Source of the DNA: JAIQFF01 sp963788505
Lineage (GTDB): Bacteria; Acidobacteriota; Terriglobia; Terriglobales; Acidobacteriaceae
Assembly (NCBI GenBank): GCA_963788505.1
Contig: CAWBGY010000011.1
Location: 245,743 to 309,742 of the forward strand
Length of the DNA stretch: 64,000 nucleotides
Reading direction: 5' to 3'
The notes beneath the pieces were generated by a model, which was given only the letters and a program-made list of their open reading frames with translations, ran no database searches and was not told the DNA's origin. A program made the translations under genes and the position numbers. Positions 8,805-17,894 of this stretch are shown in pieces; position 1 is the stretch's first letter, and the number at the start of each line of letters is the position of its first letter.

Positions 8805-9584
8805 TCAGCTTTTTGAAGCGTCCCCGGCCGGTTTGCCCAGCACTTTCTGAATGCCCAGGAAAAAGTCCACCGGGACCGGAAACACCACCGTCGTGTTTTT
8901 CTCCACCCCAATTTCAGTCAGAGTCTGCAAATACCGGAGTTGCACGCTGACCGGTTCCTTGGCCAGGAGGGCGGCGGCATCGACCAGGCGTTGCGCGGCC
9001 GAGAACTCGCCTTCCGCATGAATGATCTTCGAACGCTTTTCCCGTTCCGCCTCGGCCTGCTTGGCCATGGCGCGCAGCATGGACTCCGGCATGTCCACCT
9101 GCTTGACTTCCACGTTCGTGACCTTCACTCCCCAGGGCGCGGTGTGCGTGTCCAGAATGCTCTGCAGTCGCAGATTAATTTTTTCGCGGTGGGCCAGCAG
9201 TTCGTCCAGTTCCTGCTCACCGAGCACCGAACGCAGCGTGGTCTGCGCGAACTGCGAAGTCTGGTAGACGTAGTTGGAAACTTCCACCACCGCCTTGCGG
9301 GGATCAATCACCCTCAGGAAGATGACAGCATTCACCTTCAGCGTGACGTTGTCGCGGGTAATGATGTCCTGGGGCGGGACTTCCATCGCTTCCTGGCGGA
9401 GCGAAATGCGCACCATGCGATCGATCGGAGCGAACACCAGAATCACGCCCGGCCCTTTTTCGTGCCCCAGCAGGCGGCCCAGACGGAAGATTACGCCCCG
9501 TTCATATTCGGCCAGGATTTTGATCGAGCTGAAAAGATACAGAACGACAACGATCGTAACGATGGCCGAGAACGAAAGACCCAT
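8805..9584 (-). CDS. Slipin / SPFH (band 7) membrane protein
   Basis: A 259-residue stomatin-like protein: an N-terminal membrane segment (SAIVTIVVVLYLFSSI), then EYERGVIFRLGRLLGHEKGPG and the SPFH core (DNVTLKVNAVIFLRVIDP, NYVYQTSQFAQTTLRSVLGE), and a C-terminal helical region rich in Ala/Glu (RAMAKQAEAEREKRSKII). Length and order match bacterial p-stomatins. These proteins oligomerise in membrane microdomains and are cleaved or regulated by the NfeD-type serine protease normally encoded next to them, which is exactly the arrangement here (NfeD gene at 9703-11028 upstream on the same strand). Confidence 0.93.
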   Translation of the reverse strand: MGLSFSAIVTIVVVLYLFSSIKILAEYERGVIFRLGRLLGHEKGPGVILVFAPIDRMVRISLRQEAMEVPPQDIITRDNVTLKVNAVIFLRVIDPRKAVVEVSNYVYQTSQFAQTTLRSVLGEQELDELLAHREKINLRLQSILDTHTAPWGVKVTNVEVKQVDMPESMLRAMAKQAEAEREKRSKIIHAEGEFSAAQRLVDAAALLAKEPVSVQLRYLQTLTEIGVEKNTTVVFPVPVDFFLGIQKVLGKPAGDASKS

Positions 9585-9702
9585 TGCAAGCCTCCACCCC
9601 TGAATGTCAGGAACGCTTCTTTGGCGGATTGCGCCGCCGCTTCCTCAAGGATACGGCATCTTCCGCGAGAAGGGAGTGCCTCGCATGATGCCAACACTGC
9701 GC

Positions 9703-11028
9703 TCAGATCACGCTCACCGCTGGAACCTGCTGCGCTGCCGCGGACGGTCCCACCCGCAACTGCAGCCCGTCTACCGCGAGTACCACTACGGCCTGTCCGG
9801 CAGAGATGCCGGTGGAGGACATCGCATCCCAAAGCTCGCCATGAACAAACACCTTCCCACGCGGGGAAAGAGTAGTCTGCGCAATGCCGATTTCGCCAAC
9901 CAGTCCCTGCGCTCCCGTCGCTACCTTGTTGGCTCGCGCTTTCAGAGCAATGCTCATGAGGAACACGGTGATTACGCCCAGCGGAATACTCACTGCCAGC
10001 GTGGTCAGCAGGTGCACCCTCATCTCTGGAATCGGTGCGTCCACCAGCAGCAGTCCGCCCAAAACCATGGTGGTCATCCCGCCGATCGCCAGAACACCAT
10101 GCGTCGCAAATTTGGCTTCCAGCGCGAACAGCGCGAAAGAAGCCAGAATCAGCACCACCGCCGCGAAACGCGTAGGCAAGAGATTGAGCGCGAACACCGC
10201 CAGCAGGATGAACACCACTCCCACCGTCCCCGGTACCACTGCGCCGGGATGGTTAAACTCCGCGTATAGCGCCAACGCTCCGATGGCCAGAAGGATAAAT
10301 GCGATGTTAGGGTCCATGATGTAGGCCAGGATCCGCTGTTTCAGCGTCATGTCAAAAGGCCGGATGGTTTCGCCGACCAGATTCAGGGTGATCGTCGTGC
10401 CGTCAAAGCGCTTGACCGTCTTCCCTTGCATCTGCCGCAGCAGGTCTTGTTCATTCGCCGCCACGTAATCAATCAGTTTCTGGGACAGCGCCTCCTGATC
10501 GGTAAATGACTTGGACTGGCGCACCGTGCTCTCGGCCACTTCGATATTGCGGCCCCGCTTGGAGACCACGGAACGCATCAGCGCGGCGGCGTCATTCTCC
10601 AGCTTCTCTTTCATGACGTCGTCCATCTTGCCGCCGCCCAGGGTCACCGGATGGGCCGCGCCGGTGTTGGTCCCCGGGGCCATGGCCGCGACATCCGCGC
10701 TTTCCAGAATGAAAAACCCGGCCGACGCCGCCCGGCTGCCGCTGGGTGTGACATAAATGATCACCGGAACCGGTGAAGCCAGAATCTTTTGAATAATGTC
10801 GCGCGTGGAGTCCACCAGGCCGCCCGGCGTATTCAACTCGATCAGTAATGCCTGGTCTTTGCTGCGCGCAGCCTCGGCCAGCGCACGTCCGATGAACTCA
10901 TCGGTGATGGGCTGAATAGTGTCGTTGACAACAATCTTCAGCACTTCCGCAGAGCAGGGAAGCGAGACGCACAAAAGCACAGCAACGAATACACCGCCCA
11001 GCCAACGCGAACTGGAAAGCAGTCCCAT
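9703..11028 (-). CDS. NfeD-type membrane serine protease (ClpP class)
   Basis: A 441-residue protein with a signal peptide (ending LPCSA), a ClpP-like protease domain (residues about 30-250) containing LIELNTPGGLVDSTRDI and the catalytic serine S102 in SRAASAGFFI with a lysine at K140 or K142 (MDDVMKEKLEND), a block of about five membrane helices (residues 245-370) and a C-terminal OB-fold NfeD domain (GLVGEIGIAQTTLSPRGKVFVHG). The full-length form acts as a Ser-Lys protease on stomatin partners. It is upstream of the slipin gene with a 118-bp gap, probably one operon. Confidence 0.93.
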   Translation of the reverse strand: MGLLSSSRWLGGVFVAVLLCVSLPCSAEVLKIVVNDTIQPITDEFIGRALAEAARSKDQALLIELNTPGGLVDSTRDIIQKILASPVPVIIYVTPSGSRAASAGFFILESADVAAMAPGTNTGAAHPVTLGGGKMDDVMKEKLENDAAALMRSVVSKRGRNIEVAESTVRQSKSFTDQEALSQKLIDYVAANEQDLLRQMQGKTVKRFDGTTITLNLVGETIRPFDMTLKQRILAYIMDPNIAFILLAIGALALYAEFNHPGAVVPGTVGVVFILLAVFALNLLPTRFAAVVLILASFALFALEAKFATHGVLAIGGMTTMVLGGLLLVDAPIPEMRVHLLTTLAVSIPLGVITVFLMSIALKARANKVATGAQGLVGEIGIAQTTLSPRGKVFVHGELWDAMSSTGISAGQAVVVLAVDGLQLRVGPSAAAQQVPAVSVI

Positions 11029-11188
11029 CAGCTACACCCCTCATCTCTATTGTCTCTCAAATCTATTGTTTCTCAAATCAAGGCCCAGGGCATAAAAGTA
11101 GCGCCGGCGGCCCATCGGCTGTCTCGGGGGCATCCTGCCCCGGAGTTTGGCCGAAGAGACGGCGGCGCTTCTTTTGCCGGCGGCGGTA

Positions 11189-11641
11189 TCAATCCGCAGC
11201 GGTGTGAACTTCTGTTTCTTTCGCCTGCATTTCATCCCATCCCGGCAGATGCCGGTCGCCGGTAATCAATCGGGCGCCCCGCTCATAGGTGAAATAGGAC
11301 CAGGCCCACTGCAACAGCACGATAATCCGATTGCGGAACCCGATCAGAAAAAATATGTGAATGAACAACCATGACAGCCACGCGATAAAACCTGAGATGT
11401 GAATCTTCCCAAACTGCGCCACCGCCGCCGCTCTGCCGATCGTGGCCAGGTTGCCTTTGTTGAAGTAATGAAAATTCTTGCGCGGCTCGCCCTGCAATTC
11501 GGCGGCGATATTATGCGCCGTGGCCTTGCCCTCCTGCATGGCCACCGGGGCCACTCCAGGCAGCAGCTTTCCGTGCTCATCCTTGAGCGCAGCCAGGTCC
11601 CCAATCACGAAGACTTCCGGATGCCCCGGCAGGCTAAGGTC
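11189..11641 (-). CDS. Type II NADH dehydrogenase, C-terminal part (frameshifted)
   Basis: This frame continues the FAD/NAD oxidoreductase after a single-base shift at about 11640. It starts in DLSLPGHPEVFVIGDLA, the second FAD-binding motif of NDH-2 enzymes, then KLLPGVAPVAMQEG and NFHYFNKGNLATIGRAAAVA, and ends with a hydrophobic, membrane-attaching tail (GFIAWLSWLFIHIFFLIGF). It has no plausible independent start, because the frame upstream of 11641 has no family similarity. Removing one base near AATCCGCGAC restores VNPDLSLPG across the junction. Confidence 0.85.
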   Translation of the reverse strand, partial: DLSLPGHPEVFVIGDLAALKDEHGKLLPGVAPVAMQEGKATAHNIAAELQGEPRKNFHYFNKGNLATIGRAAAVAQFGKIHISGFIAWLSWLFIHIFFLIGFRNRIIVLLQWAWSYFTYERGARLITGDRHLPGWDEMQAKETEVHTAAD

Positions 11642-12500
11642 GCGGATTGACCAGCACCCTCCCGGCGCGGTCCACCGGCGCGCCCAGCCTCTTCCCGAGA
11701 GGTGACGCGGCAACCCCGGCGGCCCACAGAATCACGGCGGCCGGCCATTGCGTTTCACCCATGTGCACCGCCCCGGGGGTCACGCCGGTCACCATCGCGG
11801 ACGTATGCACCTCCACTCCCAGTCGCCGCAACTGGTCTTCCGCACTGCGCGAAAGATCTTCGGGATAAGCCGGAAGGAGTCTCGGTCCGCCTTCGAGCAA
11901 CACGATCCGGGTCTTCCGGGGATCGATGGAGCGAAACTCGTGGGCCAGCGCCCGGCGCGAAATCTCGGCCAGGGTTCCAGCCAGTTCCACTCCCGTCGGA
12001 CCGCCCCCGACGATCACGAAATTAAGTTGCACCTGTTCTTTTCCGCTGATGGCTTGGCGTTCCGCCAGTTCAAACGCGAGCAAAACCCGCCGCCGGATCT
12101 CCAGCGCGTCTTCGATGGTCTTCAGGCCAGGCGCAAATGGCTCCCACTCATCATGCCCGAAGTAAGCGTGGCTCGCACCCGCGGCCACAATCAGGTAGTC
12201 GTAGGGCAGTTCGGCATCCGCCAGTTTCACCACCCGGCGCGACAGATCAAAGTCCTGCACCTCCGACATCACGACTTCGACGTTCCGGCGGCTGCGCATG
12301 ATCCATCGAATGGGCGCGGCAATTTCTCCCGGAGACAATCCGGCGGTTGCCACCTGGTAAAGCAAAGGTTGAAAGGTATGAAAGTTCTGGCGATCGATCA
12401 GCGTAATCCGGACGGAATGCCGAGCCAGCGTGCGCGCCGCCAGCAGTCCACCAAAGCCGGCTCCAACAATGACCACCCGAGGGTTTGGCTTGGGATCCAT
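11634..12500 (-). CDS. Type II NADH dehydrogenase, N-terminal part (frameshifted)
   Basis: The first 281 codons of an NDH-2-like NAD(P)H:quinone oxidoreductase: FAD-binding VIVGAGFGGLLAARTLA at the N terminus, FHTFQPLLYQVATAGLSPGEIA (a family signature), and the NADH-binding VIVGGGPTGVELAG around residue 165. The intact enzyme would transfer electrons from NADH to quinone without proton pumping. The frame terminates just after AGRVLVNPRP because of a one-base shift; the remainder is encoded by the frame at 11189-11641. Either a recent pseudogene or a sequencing/assembly error. Confidence 0.88.
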   Translation of the reverse strand: MDPKPNPRVVIVGAGFGGLLAARTLARHSVRITLIDRQNFHTFQPLLYQVATAGLSPGEIAAPIRWIMRSRRNVEVVMSEVQDFDLSRRVVKLADAELPYDYLIVAAGASHAYFGHDEWEPFAPGLKTIEDALEIRRRVLLAFELAERQAISGKEQVQLNFVIVGGGPTGVELAGTLAEISRRALAHEFRSIDPRKTRIVLLEGGPRLLPAYPEDLSRSAEDQLRRLGVEVHTSAMVTGVTPGAVHMGETQWPAAVILWAAGVAASPLGKRLGAPVDRAGRVLVNPRP

Positions 12501-12569
12501 AACTCTACTTTATAAGATTCAGCCAAGCGTCCCACGGTCTCGAAAACATTTGCCGAGGCCCGTGCCCTG

Positions 12570-12600
12570 AACTGACAACTGAGAACTGACAACTGGCAAC
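12570..12600 (+). repeat. Heptanucleotide repeat (AACTGAS)4
   Basis: AACTGAC, AACTGAG, AACTGAC, AACTGGC in tandem, in the gap between the NADH dehydrogenase and NCS1 genes. Another locus-specific array with a 7-bp period. Confidence 0.8.
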
Positions 12601-12617
12601 CGGGTTTTTTCAGTCAC

Positions 12618-14054
12618 TCAAGACCGATCCCCGATCATCATCCCGTAATAAGCCACAAACGATACCGCGAACCCGACAAACCAGGAGTAGTCATACCAGA
12701 AACGCAAAGCCGGAACCACCAGCCCGATCAGAGCCACCGCGGCCCCGAGAAACAGCGCGCCCACCGCTTTCCAGTTAAACCCGCCGGAATACTCGTAGGC
12801 TCCGCCACGCAGATAAAGGTCATCCAGCAGCAACCGGCGTTTCCGGATCACCCAGTAGTCGCAAATCATGATGCCCGCCACCGGCCCCAAAAACGCCGCA
12901 TATCCCCCCAGCCAGCCGAAGATGAATGTCTTGTAGTTGTCCAGCAATTTCCAGGGCATGATGGCGATGCCCATGAAGCAAGTGATCACGCCCCCGGTCT
13001 TGAAACTGATCTTGCGCGGCCACAGGTTGGAGAAATCATTGGCCGGTGATACCACGTTCGCGCCGATGTTCACATTCAGTGTAGCCAGCAGAATCGCGAT
13101 CAGCGACACCACCACCGCCAACCGCGAATGAAACCGGCTCAAAAGCTGCACCGGGTCCCAGATCGCCGATCCGTAAATCACCACGGTCGCCGAAGTCACC
13201 AGCACTCCCACCAGCGAGTACAGAGTCATGGTGGTCGGCAAAGCCAGCGCCTGTCCGATCACCTGCGCCCGCTGGCTGCGCGCAAAACGGGAGAAATCAG
13301 GAATGTTCAGCGACACGGTTGCCCAGAAGCCGACCGTTGCATTCAAAGCCGGAATCAGGAACTTCAGAAAATCCGAAAAACTTGTAAAGCGCGAGGGCGC
13401 GGAGAGCATCGGTCCGAAGCCGCCCGCCTGTACGTAGGCCCAGCCCAGCAAGAGCAGTCCCACGCCCAGCAGGATGGGCGCGCTTATGCCCTGCAGAAAT
13501 CTGATGTATTCAATTCCTTTAAGGATTACCGCCAGGTTGATGAGCCAGAACGCCATAAAGCAGATGCCCGCGCCATGCGGCACCGCTTTCCACGCCGGCC
13601 ACACTGTAGCCAGCAAAACATTGATGGCCTCGCCTCCAATCCAGGTCTGGATCCCGAACCACCCGCACGCCACCAGGGCCCGCAAGACCGCGGCTATGTT
13701 GGCCCCCAGGACCCCGAAAGAAGCCCGCGCCAGCACCGGAAAGGGAATTCCATACTGCGCTCCGGGATGCGAATTCAGCAGCATCGGAGCCAGCACAATG
13801 CAGTTCCCCAGAAAAACGGTAAACACAGCCTGCTTCCAGTTCATCCCGCCCTGAATCAGGCTGGCGGCCAGCATGTAGGTCAGGATATTGACCGACATCG
13901 AGACCCAAAGCGCGGCGTAGTTGTACGTGCCCCAGGTCCGTGCTCCGCGATCACCCGTGGCCGCCTCGCCGGGCAAAACGGTGGGAGCAAGATCAGGGTT
14001 ATAAAGCGGACTGGATTCGATGTTGCGGCGGAGGGATGAATTTGGCATCGACAT
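12618..14054 (-). CDS. NCS1-family nucleobase/hydantoin:cation symporter
   Basis: A 478-residue, twelve-helix transporter of the NCS1 (Mhp1/PucI) family: the N-terminal TWGTYNYAALWVSMSVNILTY, the GIPFPVLARASFGVLGAN motif after helix 2, WFGIQTWIGGEAIN in helix 3, and NIPDFSRFARSQRAQVIGQ. NVNIGANVVSPANDFSNLWP in the second half fits the family. Substrates in this family are hydantoins, allantoin, uracil, cytosine or purines, taken up with Na+ or H+. The nitrilase-type amidohydrolase gene lies immediately upstream on the same strand, pointing to uptake and breakdown of a pyrimidine- or hydantoin-derived compound (inference). Confidence 0.9.
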   Translation of the reverse strand: MSMPNSSLRRNIESSPLYNPDLAPTVLPGEAATGDRGARTWGTYNYAALWVSMSVNILTYMLAASLIQGGMNWKQAVFTVFLGNCIVLAPMLLNSHPGAQYGIPFPVLARASFGVLGANIAAVLRALVACGWFGIQTWIGGEAINVLLATVWPAWKAVPHGAGICFMAFWLINLAVILKGIEYIRFLQGISAPILLGVGLLLLGWAYVQAGGFGPMLSAPSRFTSFSDFLKFLIPALNATVGFWATVSLNIPDFSRFARSQRAQVIGQALALPTTMTLYSLVGVLVTSATVVIYGSAIWDPVQLLSRFHSRLAVVVSLIAILLATLNVNIGANVVSPANDFSNLWPRKISFKTGGVITCFMGIAIMPWKLLDNYKTFIFGWLGGYAAFLGPVAGIMICDYWVIRKRRLLLDDLYLRGGAYEYSGGFNWKAVGALFLGAAVALIGLVVPALRFWYDYSWFVGFAVSFVAYYGMMIGDRS

Positions 14055-14168
14055 TTGTGAGGCTTATCTTATACACGCCTGCACGCCTTGCCGGAATGCC
14101 CATGAAGGGCCTATTTAGGTTTGTTTATCGCCTGCTGGAGGTACATCGGGTAAAGCAGTCGCTGCCTA

Positions 14169-14214
14169 CCGAGCCTACGACCGAGCCTACGACCGAACCT
14201 ACGACCGAGCCTGC
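14169..14214 (+). repeat. 12-bp tandem repeat
   Basis: Almost four units of CGAGCCTACGAC in the 180-bp gap between the nitrilase and NCS1 genes. The period here is 12 bp, unlike the 7-bp arrays elsewhere. Confidence 0.75.
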
Positions 14215-14233
14215 AAATGATCTCTGAGCGGCC

Positions 14234-15127
14234 CTAGTCCCCGGCGCCGGCCTTCCCACTCTGCGTGGTCAGAATGCCGTAACTCTCCGGACGCCGGTCG
14301 CGGAAGAACTGCCACACCTTGCGCACTTCCAGAATCATGTCCAGGTCGAGATCCGCCACCAGGACTTCATCCTTATCACGGCTGGCCTGGGCGATGATCT
14401 TGCCCCGCGGGTCGCAAAAATAACTCTTGCCGTAAAATTCGCCGATGCTCCAGGGCTTTTCTTCGCCCACCCGGTTGATGGCGCCGACAAAATAGCCGTT
14501 GGCCACTGCATGAGCAGGCTGTTCGAGCTCCCATAAATACTCGGAGAGGCCCGCCACGGTGGCCGACGGGTTGAAGACAATTTCCGCGCCATTCAAACCC
14601 AGAGCACGCGCTCCCTCCGGGAAGTGCCGGTCATAGCAGATGTAGACACCGATTTTCGCGTATTTCGTGGCAAATACCGGATAGCCCAGGTCTCCGGGCG
14701 TGAAGTAAAACTTTTCCCAGAATCCGGGATGGCAATGCGGAATGTGATGCTTCCGATACTTTCCCAGATAGCGTCCGTCGGCATCAATCACCGCCGCGGT
14801 GTTGAAGTACAGCCCGGGAAGCTCCTGCTCGTACACCGGAACGATGATCACCATGTGGTGTTTGGCCGCGAGCTCCTGCATCAGGCGAACGCTGGGACCA
14901 TCCGGCACCGCTTCCGCCAGTTCGTACCAGCGCGGGTTCTGCTCGGCGCAAAAGTACGGACCATAGAAAAGCTCCTGCAGGCACAGGATCTGAACCTGCT
15001 GCTGGGCCGCCTGTCCGATCATGTCCACATGCTTTCGCACCATGGCTTCGCGGATCTCGCCGAGCGAGTGATCGGCACCCAGAACATTGCGCGCTTGAAT
15101 CAGCCCACAGCGAACCATTCGCGGCAT
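14234..15127 (-). CDS. Nitrilase-superfamily amidohydrolase, N-carbamoylputrescine / beta-ureidopropionase type
   Basis: A 297-residue enzyme with the complete nitrilase triad: E52 (CLQELFYGPYF), K126 (GKYRKHHIPH) and C164 (VYICYDRHFPE). The KYRKxHIP and FYFTPGD blocks and NPSATVAGLSEYLWELEQPA place it with N-carbamoyl-amide hydrolases (beta-ureidopropionase, N-carbamoylputrescine amidase) rather than with true nitrilases. It would release CO2 and NH3 from an N-carbamoyl substrate. It precedes the NCS1 transporter gene on the same strand. A dihydropyrimidinase or hydantoinase that would complete the pathway is not in the window. Confidence 0.88.
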   Translation of the reverse strand: MPRMVRCGLIQARNVLGADHSLGEIREAMVRKHVDMIGQAAQQQVQILCLQELFYGPYFCAEQNPRWYELAEAVPDGPSVRLMQELAAKHHMVIIVPVYEQELPGLYFNTAAVIDADGRYLGKYRKHHIPHCHPGFWEKFYFTPGDLGYPVFATKYAKIGVYICYDRHFPEGARALGLNGAEIVFNPSATVAGLSEYLWELEQPAHAVANGYFVGAINRVGEEKPWSIGEFYGKSYFCDPRGKIIAQASRDKDEVLVADLDLDMILEVRKVWQFFRDRRPESYGILTTQSGKAGAGD

Positions 15128-15364
15128 CGGAAAATACCTCTGGTGCTAAAAAAACGGCGAAAATTCTAACTGCGAAAAACTATAGCAGAATCAGACGCTC
15201 CGCAGCCGCCACCCGCGATGGCAGATGCGCGTGAAACCGCGCTCTCGGCCTCAGCAGCACGTTTGCGGCCCTCAGACCAAACGCTGAATCGTGGGGAAAT
15301 AACTTTGCCTCATCTCGCTCCATCCGGACGTATAATCGTGCCAATCTGTCACCGGGGGCTTGCC

Positions 15365-16540
15365 ATGAACTACCGCTTCACTTGCTGTGTGTTTTTCACC
15401 CTTACCCTGACCCTGGCCATCTCCGCCCAGACCAAACCCACGGGTGGCCGTGGCGGCACTCCCAGCCCAACCCCAAGCCCGGGTATCACGCAGCCCACCA
15501 GGGACATACCCGACGCATCTCTGGGACGACGGGCTTTCATTTCCGGCAAAGTCGCACTGGACGATGGCACCCAGCTTACCGAGTCCGCCACCATTCAGAT
15601 CCTTTGTCGCGGCCATAAGCAGACGGTGGCACACACCGATTCCCATGGCGGCTTCAGCTTCGAACTGGGCGATCGCACCTCCCAAGTGGGCGCGGATTTC
15701 AGCGCGGCGGACGTGGATTCGATGGGGGGCCCGGTCAGCGACAATGAAACCCGGCGCAACTGGCGTGATTGCGAACTGCTGGCCGAGCTGCCTGGCTTTA
15801 CTTCCCAGTCGGTCGACCTGAACAGCCGCCTCACCACTTTCGAAAGTGCCGATATTGGCCGGCTGGTGCTGCACCGGATGGGCCAGGTCCAAGGCTTCAC
15901 CATCAGCGCCACCAGCGCGGCGGCGCCCAAGGATGCCCGGAAAGCCTTTGAGAAGGGTCGGGAAAAGGCGAGCAAGGAAAAATGGGACGAGGCCGAACAA
16001 CTGCTCGCCAAAGCCGTCCAGATCTATCCCCGCTTTGCCGCCGCCTGGTTTGACTTGGGTCGGGTTCAACTCCACGTCAATAAGCTCGTCGACGCGCGTC
16101 ATTCTTTCGAGCAGTCTATCGCCGCCGATCCCAAGTACACCAACCCGTACCGCGGTTTGGCCGACTTGGACACCCAGCAAAAGCAATGGCAAGCGCTGGT
16201 CACCGTCACCGCCCAACTGCTGGCGCTCGATCCGGTAAGTTATCCCGACGCCTGGTTCCGCAATGCCCTGGGTAACTACTATCTCTACAAGTTTGCCGAG
16301 GCGGAGAAGAGCGCCCGCCAGGGCATGAAAATGGACGAGCAGCACCAGGTCCCCAAGCTGGAATACCTGCTCGGCGCCATCCTCATTCAAAAACACGATT
16401 ACACCGAAGCCGCTACTCACATCCAGAACTATCTGAAGCTGGCGACTGAGCCCGCGGACATACAGGACGCGAAGAGACAGCTCGCTGAAATCTCTCGCCT
16501 GTCCGCTTCGGTCAGCGACCCCGCCGCAGACAAGAAGTAA
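15365..16540 (+). CDS. Secreted carboxypeptidase-regulatory-like and TPR protein
   Basis: The start at 15365 gives a clear signal peptide (NYRFTCCVFFTLTLTLAISAQ); an in-frame start at 15218 is possible but would bury it. The mature protein starts with a Pro/Gly/Thr linker, then a beta-sandwich regulatory-like domain (ISGKVALDDGTQLTESATIQILC, THTDSHGGFSFELGD) and four to five TPR units (KAFEKGREKASKEKWDEAEQ, AAAWFDLGRVQLHVNKLVDARHS, TNPYRGLADLDTQQKQWQAL, EYLLGAILIQKHDYTEAATH). Such proteins probably mediate envelope protein interactions; no enzymatic motif is visible. Confidence 0.85.
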   Translation: MNYRFTCCVFFTLTLTLAISAQTKPTGGRGGTPSPTPSPGITQPTRDIPDASLGRRAFISGKVALDDGTQLTESATIQILCRGHKQTVAHTDSHGGFSFELGDRTSQVGADFSAADVDSMGGPVSDNETRRNWRDCELLAELPGFTSQSVDLNSRLTTFESADIGRLVLHRMGQVQGFTISATSAAAPKDARKAFEKGREKASKEKWDEAEQLLAKAVQIYPRFAAAWFDLGRVQLHVNKLVDARHSFEQSIAADPKYTNPYRGLADLDTQQKQWQALVTVTAQLLALDPVSYPDAWFRNALGNYYLYKFAEAEKSARQGMKMDEQHQVPKLEYLLGAILIQKHDYTEAATHIQNYLKLATEPADIQDAKRQLAEISRLSASVSDPAADKK

Positions 16541-16924
16541 ACGCAAAGTAAACGCAGCTTTGGGGCTGTCATCCTGAGCGGAGTCTTTCCATTCGCGAGC
16601 GAATGGAAAGCGGAGTCGAAGGACCCCTACCGCCAGAAATGACGGCGGTACGTCAGGATTTTCATTGCTGGGAAGCGTACGCAGACTCTCCCAATCGCCG
16701 ATGCGCTTGCAGCAGATCCCCTGACCACGCGGTTCTTCACCATCTGAAGCAGCCATTTCGCTGAGCAAGACAGAGTGGAAATCCCAGGCCGCAAAGATCG
16801 CCTCTCCGTCCCGTTTCGATCCGTCCCAAAACCGTCCTCCAGATGCCTCAAGAGGATTACTCGGAAGGGCCAAACTCACGGCCAGCTTCCACCCAGACTG
16901 CTAAAATCGAACTTGAGAAATCTG
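16541..16924. other. Intergenic region with a strong inverted repeat
   Basis: Contains a 12-bp perfect hairpin (CTTTCCATTCG...CGAATGGAAAG at about 16585-16612) inside a sequence of the type CCTGAGCGGAGTC...GGAGTCGAAGGA, which also occurs in other orientation around 53630-53760 and, shorter, at 29965. No T-tract follows the hairpin. An open frame runs through from 16775, but the AMIN gene start is better placed at 16925. Confidence 0.6.
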
Positions 16925-17812
16925 ATGCGCGGTATCTTTCACCAATACTTTATTTGCGTGCTTATGGTGGCCGGGATTGCGTCCCTGCTGCCCGCCATGC
17001 CGCCGCCCGCCGCGAAAGCACTGGCGACGGTGCAGAGTGTGAAGGTCACCAATACCCCGAACGGCATGAGCGTGGAGATTGCCACCAGCCAACCCATAGC
17101 CCTGCGCAGCCAGGTGACCACCGATCCGGACCGCCTCGTCCTCGATTTCCCTGGCTCTGTGCCGGCCGGCGATCTACGCAGCCGGCTTCTCAATCAGGGG
17201 CAAATTAAGGGTTTTCGGGTTGGCCGGTTCAGCGCCAAACCTCCCACCACCCGCGTAGTCATTGATCTGCTCAGCCCGCAGCACTACCAGATTTTTCCCG
17301 ATGGCAAGACGGTCATTGTGAAGCTGATGTCCGATGAACAACAGGCCGCCGTGCGGGCCCACATCGACAACGTTTCCTATACTCCGACACCGGCCGTACC
17401 GGTCCCCACGTTCGCGGTCGAGTATAAGGACGGACGTCTGGGCATCGTAGCCCACAAGGCCAGCCTGGCCGAGGTCCTCAGGGAAGTCCAACGCCAGACC
17501 GGCACCGATATACCCATCCCGCCGGGCGCGGGCCAGGAACCGATCGTCGCCGATATCAGCCTGCGGCCTATCCGCGAAGCCCTGGTTTCGCTGCTCAACG
17601 GCTCCCGCTACAACTTCATCATGGTGGATTCGGAACGCGAGCCGGGAAAGCTGAAGAGTGTCATCCTCACCTATCGCGGCGCCGGAGGAGTATCGCAGCC
17701 CGCCATCCCCTACCCCCAAGCACCGGTTACAGAGGTCGAACCGGAACCCGAACCCCAACCGGAAGTCGAACCCGTGCAGCCGGAGCCGCCACCCGACACG
17801 CCACCGCAGTAA
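16925..17812 (+). CDS. AMIN-domain secreted protein
   Basis: With the start at 16925 the protein has 295 residues, a signal peptide (FICVLMVAGIASLLPAMPPPAAKA) and an AMIN domain (about 35-120; VQSVKVTNTPNGMSVEIA, DRLVLDFPGS, FRVGRFSAKPPTTRVVIDL). AMIN domains target periplasmic proteins such as AmiC and PilQ to peptidoglycan. A second domain (about 160-240; LAEVLREVQRQTGTDIPIP, PIREALVSLLNGSRYNFIMV) resembles the short secretin/TonB N-terminal fold. The tail is repetitive Pro/Glu (EPEPEPQPEVEPVQPEP). It may belong to the type IV/Tad pilus apparatus encoded next to it (inference). Confidence 0.87.
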   Translation: MRGIFHQYFICVLMVAGIASLLPAMPPPAAKALATVQSVKVTNTPNGMSVEIATSQPIALRSQVTTDPDRLVLDFPGSVPAGDLRSRLLNQGQIKGFRVGRFSAKPPTTRVVIDLLSPQHYQIFPDGKTVIVKLMSDEQQAAVRAHIDNVSYTPTPAVPVPTFAVEYKDGRLGIVAHKASLAEVLREVQRQTGTDIPIPPGAGQEPIVADISLRPIREALVSLLNGSRYNFIMVDSEREPGKLKSVILTYRGAGGVSQPAIPYPQAPVTEVEPEPEPQPEVEPVQPEPPPDTPPQ

Positions 17813-17828
17813 AAGGGATTGAGAGATT

Positions 17829-17866
17829 CAATGTAGGCGCGAGCGTCCTCGCTCGTGCTGCGCCGA
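17829..17866 (+). repeat. Dispersed palindromic element, copy
   Basis: ATGTAGGCGCGAGCG-TCCT-CGCTCGTGC, same family as at 243 and 27769, placed between the convergent AMIN and TadG genes. Confidence 0.75.
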
Positions 17867-17894
17867 AGCGCACTCGGCCCTGGCAAATTCCTGT

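Noticed and set aside
15272..16879. Minus-strand frame of 535 codons opposite the TPR gene
   Set aside because: The plus strand has a signal peptide and TPR repeats; the minus frame has none.
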